This document shows positions 1 to 6,076 of a stretch of 8,570 nt of DNA, piece after piece. The DNA is taken from contig CACXHC010000137.1 of assembly GCA_902767285.1 (NCBI GenBank), positions 1 through 8,570 of the forward strand, written 5' to 3'. The notes beneath the pieces are model-generated. The model had not been told where the DNA came from. It searched no databases and saw only the letters and a list, made by a program, of their open reading frames with translations. The stretch is from an uncultured Ruminococcus sp. GTDB lineage: Bacteria > Bacillota > Clostridia > Oscillospirales > Acutalibacteraceae. The stretch's first letter is position 1; each line of letters starts with the position of its first letter. The position numbers were made by a program, and so were the translations under genes.

Positions 1-55
1 TATATAGTAAAAGTTTTTTTTGCTTCTTTTTTTTCAAAAAAAAGAAGAGAAAAAA
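1..55. repeat. AT-rich palindromic intergenic repeat, copy 1
   Basis: First of two near-identical segments (the other is at 150-204), offset 149 bp. It begins TATATAGTAAAAG, then eight T, then a perfect 12-bp inverted repeat CTTCTTTTTTTT / AAAAAAAAGAAG (23-34 and 36-47) around one C. A second small hairpin follows at 54-74 (AAAGGTTT...AAACCCTTT with one bulged C). It resembles a dispersed intergenic element rather than a gene. The left end may extend beyond the window. Nothing coding is seen in 1-286, and 76-149 is plain AT-rich DNA. Confidence 0.7.
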
Positions 56-149
56 AGGTTTTCCAAAACCCTTTCCAAAAAACTTTAATTGCGTAAAAAA
101 ATATTTATTTGCTAATTATTATAGAATGTTTGTTGTAACGCATAAAATT

Positions 150-204
150 TATATAGTAAAAGTTTTTTTTGCTTCTTTTTTTTTCAAAAAAAAGAAGAGA
201 AAAA
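150..204. repeat. AT-rich palindromic intergenic repeat, copy 2
   Basis: Second copy of the element at 1-55. The TATATAGTAAAAG lead, the eight-T run and the CTTC-T(9)-C-A(8)-GAAG palindrome (172-197) are all kept; the only visible difference before the copies diverge near 205 is one extra T. Similarity stops at the boundary with the terminator hairpin of the flanking gene, which suggests insertion or duplication next to that gene's end. On the minus strand its T-runs lie just downstream of the hairpin and could aid termination. Confidence 0.7.
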
Positions 205-238
205 GGAGATTCGGGCAACCGCAGAACGATCACCCGAA
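205..238 (-). terminator. Rho-independent terminator of the small membrane protein gene
   Basis: Read on the minus strand, TTCGGGTGATCG pairs with CGGTTGCCCGAA (210-238). This gives a 12-bp stem with three G-U wobbles and a five-base TTCTG loop, followed by TCTCCTTTTT and more pyrimidines. The wobbles become A-C mismatches on the plus strand, so the structure is strand-specific. It starts about 50 bp after the stop codon at 287. Confidence 0.6.
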
Positions 239-286
239 AAAATTGTCTTAAACCTTAACTTGTTGATTTTTGAATGTCCGTTTACG

Positions 287-637
287 TTAGCTCTTTTCGA
301 TAACCTCGTAAACTCTGCCTTTTTGTGTAAGAACTTCGTACTTATCGTAGAACTCGTCCATATCTGTTCCTTCAGCGACAATGACCTTATATTTGTATGT
401 GCTTTGCTTGGATACGGTTGTTGAATAACCCGAGAATATCAACGCACTGATAAGGAAGTACGACACAGCCATAATGAATGCCAATCGACGCTGTTCAGGG
501 TTTATAATGCCAACTATACTAACCGCTGTTGTCGCAACCGTAAAGAGCAGGAAAAGTATTATCGGCAATGGTCTGGTTTCGTCATCTACGATAATTTTTG
601 TTGTTTCGGTTCTACTTACAATTTTTACTCCACGCAT
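287..637 (-). CDS. Small two-helix membrane protein of unknown function
   Basis: 116 residues; not recognised as a named family. Two hydrophobic segments are visible, about residues 24-45 and 52-70, separated by a short NPEQRR turn. This predicts a hairpin in the membrane with a charged N-terminus. The C-terminal 35 residues (82-116) form a soluble Tyr/Lys/Glu-rich tail with alternating hydrophobics (YKYKVIV, then a TDMDEFYDKYEVL segment, then RVYEVIEK). That tail resembles the small beta-alpha-beta tails of many clostridial two-helix proteins. The ATG at 637 is preceded by AGGTGG at 8-base spacing, supporting this start. It has its own promoter (676-704) and a hairpin terminator (210-238), so it is probably a one-gene transcript behind htrA. 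Low-level read-through from htrA is possible. Function unknown. Confidence 0.8.
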   Translation of the reverse strand: MRGVKIVSRTETTKIIVDDETRPLPIILFLLFTVATTAVSIVGIINPEQRRLAFIMAVSYFLISALIFSGYSTTVSKQSTYKYKVIVAEGTDMDEFYDKYEVLTQKGRVYEVIEKS

Positions 638-675
638 AAATCATCCCACCTATTTTTAAAATATGTGCTATATAT

Positions 676-704
676 ATTCTACTATATTTTTTGTAAAATT
701 CCAA
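676..704 (-). promoter_or_regulatory. Sigma-A-type promoter of the small membrane protein gene
   Basis: On the minus strand: TTGGAA (699-704), 17 bases, TAGAAT (676-681). Each box is close to consensus and the -10 box lies about 38 bp upstream of the ATG at 637. An overlapping alternative, TTTACA-17-TATATA, lies a few bases further on. Confidence 0.6.
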
Positions 705-716
705 TAGTTTTTTTAA

Positions 717-745
717 AAAAAATCAAATTTTTTTCAAAAAAATTT
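717..745 (-). terminator. Possible terminator after htrA
   Basis: A perfect 10-bp inverted repeat, AAATTTTTTT / AAAAAAATTT (725-745) around one base, is followed on the minus strand by GATTTTTTTT. It lies about 50 bp beyond the htrA stop and just upstream of the next promoter. The stem is only A-T pairs, so it would be weak. It may instead be an A-tract element of the neighbouring promoter. Confidence 0.3.
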
Positions 746-794
746 CGGTTTTTGCACATTGTCGGTATTAGAAAGATTTTTTTGGTAATTTTTA

Positions 795-2477
795 CTAATG
801 TTCGGTTTGTCCCTTATCCTCTATGACTTCAATAGTTACTTTGAAAGTCTTTCCGGCATCACCGGGAGTCGGCGGACGGTAGATTGTCAACTCCGCCTTA
901 TCGCCCGGCGAATATGTACCGAGTTTTGTATAAAGCTCTGCGAAAGTGCTTATCTCATCGCCATCAACATTTGTTATAACATCGCCAACTTTTACTTCGG
1001 TAGATTTGAGCGGAGAATCATCACTGATTTTTATTATTTCTATTCCGTATATACCCGCCGAAATTCCGCCCGAGTACATTCTTGCAGTAACGCCTATTTT
1101 TACTCTGCCCGAAACATATCCGTTGCCTATAATGCTGTTTGCGACTTCTATGACGGTATTTGACGGAATAGCGAATCCCATGCCCTCGTAATCGGTGTTG
1201 GCGATTTTAACGGTAACTATACCCATAACCTGACCGGCACCGTTTAGCAAAGGCCCGCCCGAGTTGCCGGGGTTGATTGCTGCGTCCGTTTGGATATACG
1301 AAACAATGGTGTTTGTTTTTACCGTTCTGTCGAGAGCCGACACACACCCCTTTGTAAGCGAATTTGAATATGCCAAACCTCCGGGACTGCCAATTACAAT
1401 AGCGTCCTGACCTATTTCGACTTGTGACGAGTCCACAAACTCAACAGGGATAAGTCCTTCAGCGTCTATTTTCAGAACAGCAATATCCGTTCTTGAGTCA
1501 AAACCGACCGTTGATGCAGCATAACGGCTTCCGTCATTCAAAACGACTTCGGCACCCGTGTCGAGCGAATCATCAATAACGTGACTGTTTGTTATTATGT
1601 ATCCATCTTTTGAAACGATTATGCCCGAACCTGTCCCGACTCTGTAAGAATCCTGACCAACCACCGATTTTGAGGAGTATTCGACTATTCCAACAACCGA
1701 ATTTTCGAGTTTTTTGTAGACTTTTCTTGCGGTGTAATTTGGCGAATCTATGTCTTTAGGCTGGTCTTTACCAACAAGAGTTGCCGATGCTTTATTAACG
1801 ATTGTATCTGTATCGGGAGCTTTTTTTACCGAATTTTCGGATTGCTCTTCGGTGTCAATATCGGTATCACTCAAAAAATGCTCGAAATAATCGGTGTCTG
1901 CTTCCGTGCTTGAATCGGTATCTGAATTTTTTCTGGAAAAAAAGTCGTAATCTGTGTCAACGAATCTTTCTATATCACCGCCAAACATACCGTATTCACG
2001 ATATGTTCGTGTACATTCCCACGCAAACGCACCAATAAAGAAAGCTATAATACACGCCGAAATTATAAGATACAATCTTGATGCCAACGGAGTTCCGCCT
2101 TTTTGGGCTTTTTTGTCGTATCCTTCAGTAGATATAGGGTTTTCGGGAAGTGCATCAAGTTCTTTTATTTTTTCCTCAAGTCGATTTTGTCTGCCCTCAA
2201 GCGATATTTCGTCATTTTCGGTATTTTCCTGCACCGAATTTTCGATTTCCGGATTTTCCTGCACCGAAATTTCAATTTCCGGATTTTCCTGCACCGAATT
2301 TTCGATTTCCGGATTTTCCTGCACCGAATTTTCGATTTCCGGATTTTCCTGCACCGAAATTTCAACTTCCGAATTTTCCGGTACCGAAATTTCGTTTATT
2401 GGATTTTTAACTTCCGAAACATCTGAATTTTTATCAAGATTTACTTTATTTAAATTATTAGATTCGTTTTCGTTCAT
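795..2477 (-). CDS. Membrane-anchored HtrA/DegP-like serine protease with one PDZ domain
   Basis: 560 residues. HtrA proteases degrade or refold damaged proteins outside the membrane. Order: acidic Asn/Glu-rich cytoplasmic region (1-130) with six decapeptide repeats (about 30-89); one membrane helix (about 133-152); acidic linker (165-250) with five Asp-Thr-Asp motifs; trypsin-like domain (about 252-450); one PDZ domain (about 455-550). The catalytic triad is His299 (TNSHV), Asp331 (RTDIAVL) and Ser406 (NPGNSGGP), so it should be active. The long repeat-bearing cytoplasmic extension is unusual, since Bacillus HtrA-type proteins usually have a short one. The ATG at 2477 follows GGAGGG at good spacing. 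The gene lies 60 bp after the histidine kinase gene and has its own promoter inside that gap. Control by the adjacent two-component pair, as in CssRS/HtrA, is plausible but inferred. Confidence 0.95.
   Translation of the reverse strand: MNENESNNLNKVNLDKNSDVSEVKNPINEISVPENSEVEISVQENPEIENSVQENPEIENSVQENPEIEISVQENPEIENSVQENTENDEISLEGRQNRLEEKIKELDALPENPISTEGYDKKAQKGGTPLASRLYLIISACIIAFFIGAFAWECTRTYREYGMFGGDIERFVDTDYDFFSRKNSDTDSSTEADTDYFEHFLSDTDIDTEEQSENSVKKAPDTDTIVNKASATLVGKDQPKDIDSPNYTARKVYKKLENSVVGIVEYSSKSVVGQDSYRVGTGSGIIVSKDGYIITNSHVIDDSLDTGAEVVLNDGSRYAASTVGFDSRTDIAVLKIDAEGLIPVEFVDSSQVEIGQDAIVIGSPGGLAYSNSLTKGCVSALDRTVKTNTIVSYIQTDAAINPGNSGGPLLNGAGQVMGIVTVKIANTDYEGMGFAIPSNTVIEVANSIIGNGYVSGRVKIGVTARMYSGGISAGIYGIEIIKISDDSPLKSTEVKVGDVITNVDGDEISTFAELYTKLGTYSPGDKAELTIYRPPTPGDAGKTFKVTIEVIEDKGQTEH
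2221..2400 (-). repeat. 30-bp in-frame tandem repeat encoding SVQENPEIEN-type decapeptides
   Basis: Six consecutive 30-bp units lie at 2221, 2251, 2281, 2311, 2341 and 2371. Units 3 and 4 are identical. Two subtypes occur: one reads (plus strand) GAATTTTCGATTT, the other GAAATTTCAA(T/C)TT, in the order A-B-A-A-B from the left. The sixth unit and a further one near 2401 are degenerate. The repeats give the cytoplasmic acidic decapeptides of the protease. The period is a multiple of three, so copy-number change would not break the frame. Confidence 0.9.
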
Positions 2478-2499
2478 CGAAGCCCTCCTCTCAAAAGTT

Positions 2500-2528
2500 A
2501 TTATAACAAATTTTCTTCAAAATATCAA
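2500..2528 (-). promoter_or_regulatory. Promoter of the htrA-like gene
   Basis: On the minus strand: TTGATA (2523-2528), 17 bases, TATAAT (2500-2505), with an extended -10 TG one base upstream of TATAAT. Predicted transcription start is near 2493, giving a leader of about 16 nt that contains the GGAGGG site. It lies in the 60-bp gap after the kinase gene, so the protease can be expressed apart from the two-component genes. Confidence 0.75.
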
Positions 2529-2537
2529 GTGTATTTT

Positions 2538-4004
2538 TTAACGTTTTGACGGAAGGGGCAGAGTAAATCTGAATGTAGTGTACTCTCCGACCTTGCTTTC
2601 GGCGGTAATATCCCCGCCGTGCTGTCTGAGAATCGAACGAACAAGATACAAACCCAATCCCAAACCTTTTTTGTCATAACTGCGTGACTCGTCTGTTTTA
2701 TAGAATCTTTCAAAAATAAAGCCGATTTGCTCGGGCGGTATGCCGTCACCCGTGTTTGTTATGGCGATTTCCAACTCATCTTTTGTAGTTTTAGCCTTTA
2801 CAGATATGTCACCGCCCTCGTTTGTGAATTTGGATGCATTTTCAACCAAATTATAAATTGCCTGATGAATCATATCGGCATCGCCGTATACTTCTATCGG
2901 CTCAAGTTCATCAAGTCCAAGAACATTTATATTTCGGTCATTCAACTGCTGTTCAAAAGAAAAAAATATGTTGAAAAGTGTTGACGTTATATCAAAATTT
3001 TTGCCGACGAGTTTCAGTTCGCCGCTGTCGATTCTCGACAAAGCAAGCATTGAAGTAACAAGCCTTGAAAGTCTTTTCACCTCGCTCGATACGATTCTCA
3101 GATAATGCATTTGTTTTTCCTCGGGAAAAGTCCCATCGAGAATACCGTCAACAAATCCGATTATAGTTGTCATTGGAGTTTTGAGTTCGTGCGAAACATT
3201 AGTTATGAATGTTCGCCTCATGCCCTCAGAGGCATCGAGCGAATCTGCCATCGTATTGAACGAAACCGCCAAACGCCCTATTTCGTCATTACTCGTGACA
3301 TAAACACGCTCCGAAAAATTTCCTTTTCCGAAAGCATCGGCAGCCTTTGCCATCTGCCCCAGCGGTTTTGTTATCTGATATGCGAAAAGCCCCATAAAAC
3401 AGAATATCAACGCAAAAATGACTATACCTGCCGAGCAGAATATTTTGATTATAGTTGTAACGTAATCTCGGTATATTTGAGATGACGTTGTAACAAATAC
3501 CGCTCCCACGGGAATAAGTTCGCCGTTTTGCAAATACTGAACAGGAACACCGACTATATAATATTTGTCGTCATATATGCCCCCAAAATCGGATATTTCG
3601 TTCAAACCGCCTGCGACAGCCTTTTCAAAATATTCGTTTTTAATAACGGTGTTTTTGGTTATTCCTTTGGCATTTTCCGAGAAAAAAGCTATTTTGCCTT
3701 CGGAATCTACAATAATTATGTCGGTCAGCAGACCGCCCGAAAGAGTTTGCATAGTTTCTTTTATAGTTCCGTTGGTATCGCTTATCATGGCTTTGTCGTT
3801 TTCGATGATTATTTTGTCTGTAATTGAAAGCGACATTGTTGTTGCGTAGCTTTCGAGAGTTTCCCAGCGATCCGCCTGCCAATACTGCGTAACAAAAAAT
3901 ACTATCATTACGCCCAAAACCGATAATCCCACAAACACGGCAGTCATGCTCAAAGCGAGATATTTTTTGAATATAGACTCTTTTCTCTTTTTTTTGATGT
4001 TCAT
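2538..4004 (-). CDS. Membrane sensor histidine kinase (HAMP-HisKA-HATPase_c)
   Basis: 488 residues from the ATG at 4004. Two membrane helices (about 17-39 and 184-208) flank an extracellular sensor of about 140 residues, which could be a Cache/PAS-like fold though its ligand is unknown. A HAMP linker (about 207-260) follows. The HisKA domain carries the phosphorylated His272 in SHELKTP. The ATPase domain has the N box (Asn385, Asn389 in NLVENASKF), G1 (Asp420 in NTGDGIPPE), an F box (FERFYKTD, 431-438) and G2 (GLGLGL, 447-452). All catalytic motifs are intact. It should phosphorylate the response regulator encoded just upstream; the layout resembles PhoR/VicK-type kinases. An in-frame TTG at 4049 would add 15 residues, but it lies inside a hairpin and lacks a ribosome site, so 4004 is preferred. 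HtrA follows 60 bp downstream. Confidence 0.95.
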   Translation of the reverse strand: MNIKKKRKESIFKKYLALSMTAVFVGLSVLGVMIVFFVTQYWQADRWETLESYATTMSLSITDKIIIENDKAMISDTNGTIKETMQTLSGGLLTDIIIVDSEGKIAFFSENAKGITKNTVIKNEYFEKAVAGGLNEISDFGGIYDDKYYIVGVPVQYLQNGELIPVGAVFVTTSSQIYRDYVTTIIKIFCSAGIVIFALIFCFMGLFAYQITKPLGQMAKAADAFGKGNFSERVYVTSNDEIGRLAVSFNTMADSLDASEGMRRTFITNVSHELKTPMTTIIGFVDGILDGTFPEEKQMHYLRIVSSEVKRLSRLVTSMLALSRIDSGELKLVGKNFDITSTLFNIFFSFEQQLNDRNINVLGLDELEPIEVYGDADMIHQAIYNLVENASKFTNEGGDISVKAKTTKDELEIAITNTGDGIPPEQIGFIFERFYKTDESRSYDKKGLGLGLYLVRSILRQHGGDITAESKVGEYTTFRFTLPLPSKR

Positions 4005-4017
4005 AAAAAGCACCTTT
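4005..4017 (-). promoter_or_regulatory. Ribosome binding site deciding the kinase start
   Basis: AAAGGTG (4011-4017, minus strand) lies six bases before the ATG at 4004. No comparable site precedes the in-frame TTG at 4049. Confidence 0.7.
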
Positions 4018-4032
4018 ACCGCTAAATTACCA

Positions 4033-4067
4033 ACGCTGTAAGACCACAAAATCGGATCTTACAGCGT
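4033..4067 (-). other. Strong RNA hairpin between response regulator and kinase genes
   Basis: A perfect 11-bp inverted repeat, ACGCTGTAAGA / TCTTACAGCGT (4033-4043 and 4057-4067), with a 13-nt spacer, starts 10 nt after the regulator stop codon. Read on the minus strand it is followed by TGGTAATTTAGC, not a U-run, so it is not a standard terminator. A T-run lies before it instead. It could stabilise the upstream message end, mark a processing site, or lower kinase expression relative to regulator. Confidence 0.7.
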
Positions 4068-4076
4068 CAAAAAAAA

Positions 4077-4778
4077 TCAATCTCTCACTTCAAATTTGTA
4101 GCCAACGCCCCACACGGTTTTGAGCGACCATTCCTCTGATACTTTATCAAGTTTTTCTCTGAGTCGTTTTATATGAACGTCAACCGTTCTCGAATCTCCA
4201 AAATACTCAAATCCCCATACAACGTCAAGCAGTTTGTTTCGGCTGAATACTATGTTGGGATTGCTTGCCAAATGATATATAAGCTCCATTTCTTTCGGCG
4301 GAGCAACTATCGGAACACCTCTGACTCTGATTTCGTATTTTGTAAGATTTATGTAAAGTCCGTCATATTCAACGCACTTTTCGTCGCTTTGATCCTGCCA
4401 TTCCTTTTGTCTTTGGTAGCGGTTCAAATTATTTTTAACTCTTCCGGCCACTTCTCTGCTATTGAAAGGTTTTGTTATATAGTCATCAGCACCTTTTTCG
4501 ATATTTACAACTCTGTCAACGGGATCGTCTTTTGCAGAAATTATCAAAATAGGGCAGTCCGAAATCTTGTGAATCTCGTCAAATACCTGCTCTCCGCTTT
4601 TTTTTGGGAGCATCAAATCAAGAAGAACAATATCAGGCTTTTGGGCTTTGAATAAGTTTAATGCTTCCTCGCCATCGCAAGCGGTAATTATATCATAATT
4701 CTGGTCTGATTTTCTAAGAATGTTTTCCAATATTTCACGGATATTTTCATCATCGTCTACTATTAAAATTTTAGCCAC
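4077..4778 (-). CDS. OmpR/PhoB-family response regulator, GTG start
   Basis: 233 residues. The receiver domain (1-120) has the acidic pair Asp8/Asp9 (IVDDDE), phosphoacceptor Asp54 (VLLDLMLP), Ser81 (IISAKDD) and Lys103 (ITKPF). The C-terminal winged-helix DNA-binding domain (about 134-232) contains the recognition region SRTVDVHIKRLREKL and ends in the WGVGYKF hairpin typical of the family. All key residues are present, so it should be an active transcription factor phosphorylated by the kinase encoded 72 bp downstream. An in-frame ATG at 4796 exists, but AGGAGG directly follows that codon and is correctly spaced before GTG at 4778, so GTG is taken as the start. Target genes cannot be read from the sequence; htrA two genes downstream is the obvious candidate. 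It lies 65 bp after the CYTH gene, with no clear promoter between. Confidence 0.95.
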   Translation of the reverse strand: MAKILIVDDDENIREILENILRKSDQNYDIITACDGEEALNLFKAQKPDIVLLDLMLPKKSGEQVFDEIHKISDCPILIISAKDDPVDRVVNIEKGADDYITKPFNSREVAGRVKNNLNRYQRQKEWQDQSDEKCVEYDGLYINLTKYEIRVRGVPIVAPPKEMELIYHLASNPNIVFSRNKLLDVVWGFEYFGDSRTVDVHIKRLREKLDKVSEEWSLKTVWGVGYKFEVRD

Positions 4779-4793
4779 TAAAATATACCTCCT
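4779..4793 (-). promoter_or_regulatory. Ribosome binding site setting the GTG start of the response regulator
   Basis: AGGAGG (4788-4793, minus strand) lies nine bases before the GTG at 4776-4778. The upstream ATG (4794-4796) abuts this site, so it cannot use it. From the GTG, the protein begins (M)AKILIVDDD, as expected for the family. Confidence 0.85.
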
Positions 4794-4843
4794 CATTTAC
4801 ATTTTTTTCAAATCTTTTCTTTTTAACCATAAATGAAATTTTC

Positions 4844-5377
4844 TCAAATAAAATCAAGCAAACAGAAATCACTTGATGCAAGCGAAAAATTTCTAAAACG
4901 CTTATCGTGAGTGACTTCAGCCGTTATTTTTATAAAATCGGGAAAATCTATTTTTTGTTTTTCGTTCTGTAATTCGATTTCGAGCAAAACAAGACCCTCG
5001 ATATTATCAAACACATCAAGTTCGAACAACTGCCCTTTATACAAAAAGCAGTGACGAGTTTTGTGTATAATTTTTGTGTTTGGACGAATATATGCCGATA
5101 ATCTTTCGTATTCGCTTTGTGAGATTTCTTTTTCGACTTCGATTCGGCTGACATCGGTTACATCTTGTTTTACGGTGTGATAGCATACGCATTTGTCGGA
5201 ATATTCGCGTTTACGGATTCTGCCTTCTGCGGGTTTATCAAGATACAATTGTTCTATATGGGATTTCTGATAGCCCTCGCATTTTTGCACAATATTCATA
5301 TCAGGCATTTCGACAAGATATTTTCGCTCTATTTCGAGTGGTTTGCCTGTCGAATCATAAACATTTAAATTACTCAT
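4844..5377 (-). CDS. CYTH-domain protein (triphosphate tunnel metalloenzyme family)
   Basis: 177 residues, a full single CYTH domain. The signature ExExK is present as Glu15-Ile-Glu17-Arg-Lys19. Further charged residues that line the tunnel in this family are visible: Arg53/Arg55/Arg57 (RIRKR), Lys70, Glu80/Glu82 (RIEVEKE), Arg108, Glu119/Asp121 (ELDVFD), Glu133/Glu135 (LEIEL) and Lys159/Arg160 near the end (VTHDKRFRN). Members hydrolyse tripolyphosphate, nucleoside triphosphates or thiamine triphosphate, or make cyclic AMP; the substrate cannot be told from sequence alone. Bacterial single-domain members of this size are often inorganic triphosphatases. The ATG overlaps the end of lexA by 8 nt (ATGAGTAA) and no separate ribosome site is evident, so translation is probably coupled to lexA. 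Why a CYTH enzyme should be co-expressed with LexA is not clear. Confidence 0.9.
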   Translation of the reverse strand: MSNLNVYDSTGKPLEIERKYLVEMPDMNIVQKCEGYQKSHIEQLYLDKPAEGRIRKREYSDKCVCYHTVKQDVTDVSRIEVEKEISQSEYERLSAYIRPNTKIIHKTRHCFLYKGQLFELDVFDNIEGLVLLEIELQNEKQKIDFPDFIKITAEVTHDKRFRNFSLASSDFCLLDFI

Positions 5378-5969
5378 AATTTCTGATAATTGTTACAACC
5401 TTACCCAAAATTTTGACATCTTCCGAAATGATAGGAACATACGCAGGATTTTCGGGTTGAAGTCTTATAAAATTATGTTCTTTGAAAAAACGCTTAACGG
5501 TGGCTTCTTCTTCAATAAGAGCAACGACTATTTCACCGTTTTCAGCGGTAGGCTGACGCACAAAAATTGCAATATCGCCGTCATAGATACCGGCATTGAG
5601 CATACTGTCGCCCTTTACTTTGAGAGCAAAAATCTCACGACCCCTTTTAATTCTTTCATCAACGGTAACGTAGCCGAGATTTTCTTCAAAGGCGAATATA
5701 GGCATACCGGCTGTTACAGTTCCGATTATAGGAACAGAAACGCTTGAGGGAATACCCTCGGAATTATTTAATATGATTGCTCTTGCACAATCGGGACGGC
5801 GTGTAATGTAACCATATCTCTCCAAAGAGTTTAAATGATTGTGTACTGTCGATGTAGATTTAAATCCGGTTTCATCGCATATTTCTCTCACAGTAGGAGC
5901 TATTCCGTCATTTCTATGCTCGATAAGACAATCTAAAACCTTCTGCTGACTTTTGGTTAATTTTCTCAT
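5370..5969 (-). CDS. lexA: LexA repressor, SOS response regulator
   Basis: 199 residues, normal LexA length. The N-terminal winged helix (1-65) has the recognition segment STSTVHNHLNSLE. The C-terminal S24 autopeptidase domain has the Ala87-Gly88 cleavage site (VTAGMP), catalytic Ser122 (KGDSM) and Lys159 (ATVKRFF). The protein should therefore repress DNA-damage genes and cut itself when stimulated by RecA filaments. A GTG at 5978 would add three residues, but it lies inside the AGGTGG ribosome site, which is correctly spaced for ATG at 5969. The gene is first in its transcript, with an excellent promoter (6000-6028). A palindrome covering the -35 box is a candidate self-binding site. The Bacillus-type GAAC-4-GTTC box was not found upstream. 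The CYTH gene overlaps its stop codon. Confidence 0.96.
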   Translation of the reverse strand: MRKLTKSQQKVLDCLIEHRNDGIAPTVREICDETGFKSTSTVHNHLNSLERYGYITRRPDCARAIILNNSEGIPSSVSVPIIGTVTAGMPIFAFEENLGYVTVDERIKRGREIFALKVKGDSMLNAGIYDGDIAIFVRQPTAENGEIVVALIEEEATVKRFFKEHNFIRLQPENPAYVPIISEDVKILGKVVTIIRNYE

Positions 5970-5980
5970 AGAGTCCACCT
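5970..5980 (-). promoter_or_regulatory. Ribosome binding site deciding the lexA start
   Basis: AGGTGG (5975-5980, minus strand) sits five bases before ATG at 5969. The alternative GTG (5976-5978) is part of this site and so is unlikely to be the start. Confidence 0.75.
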
Positions 5981-5999
5981 CTCATTATAGATTAATATC

Positions 6000-6028
6000 A
6001 TTATACCATATATTTATGAAAATATCAA
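6000..6028 (-). promoter_or_regulatory. Promoter of lexA
   Basis: On the minus strand: TTGATA (6023-6028), 17 bases, TATAAT (6000-6005) with an extended -10 TGG. This is a near-perfect sigma-A promoter about 31 bp upstream of the ATG. The boxes and spacing are the same as in the htrA promoter at 2500-2528. Confidence 0.85.
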
Positions 6029-6036
6029 ATATTTTC
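6018..6036. promoter_or_regulatory. Palindrome over the lexA -35 box, candidate operator
   Basis: A perfect inverted repeat GAAAATAT-3-ATATTTTC covers the -35 hexamer of lexA and lies in the 107-bp gap shared with the divergent gene at 6077. Its placement fits a repressor site, possibly LexA itself. It is AT-rich, so chance is not excluded. Confidence 0.45.
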
Positions 6037-6076
6037 GTAATGTTTTCAAATAAATTTTCTGAAAGGAACGATATTT

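Noticed and set aside
1..205. CRISPR array
   Set aside because: Only two repeat copies, far apart, made of simple A/T runs; no spacer pattern and no cas genes.
184..381. Minus-strand 65-codon frame overlapping the end of the small membrane protein gene
   Set aside because: It runs through the terminator hairpin and the poly-T repeat, with no ribosome site.
1954..2541. Plus-strand open frames across the htrA repeat region (repeats of Pro/Phe-rich peptides)
   Set aside because: They are the antisense of the 30-bp repeat, whose period of three bases times ten keeps all frames open. The minus-strand frame has the catalytic triad, ribosome site and promoter.
4005..4049. Longer kinase N-terminus from a TTG at 4049
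   Set aside because: The TTG sits in the 4033-4067 hairpin without a ribosome site, while ATG at 4004 has a well-spaced AAAGGTG and yields a typical basic N-terminus before the first membrane helix.
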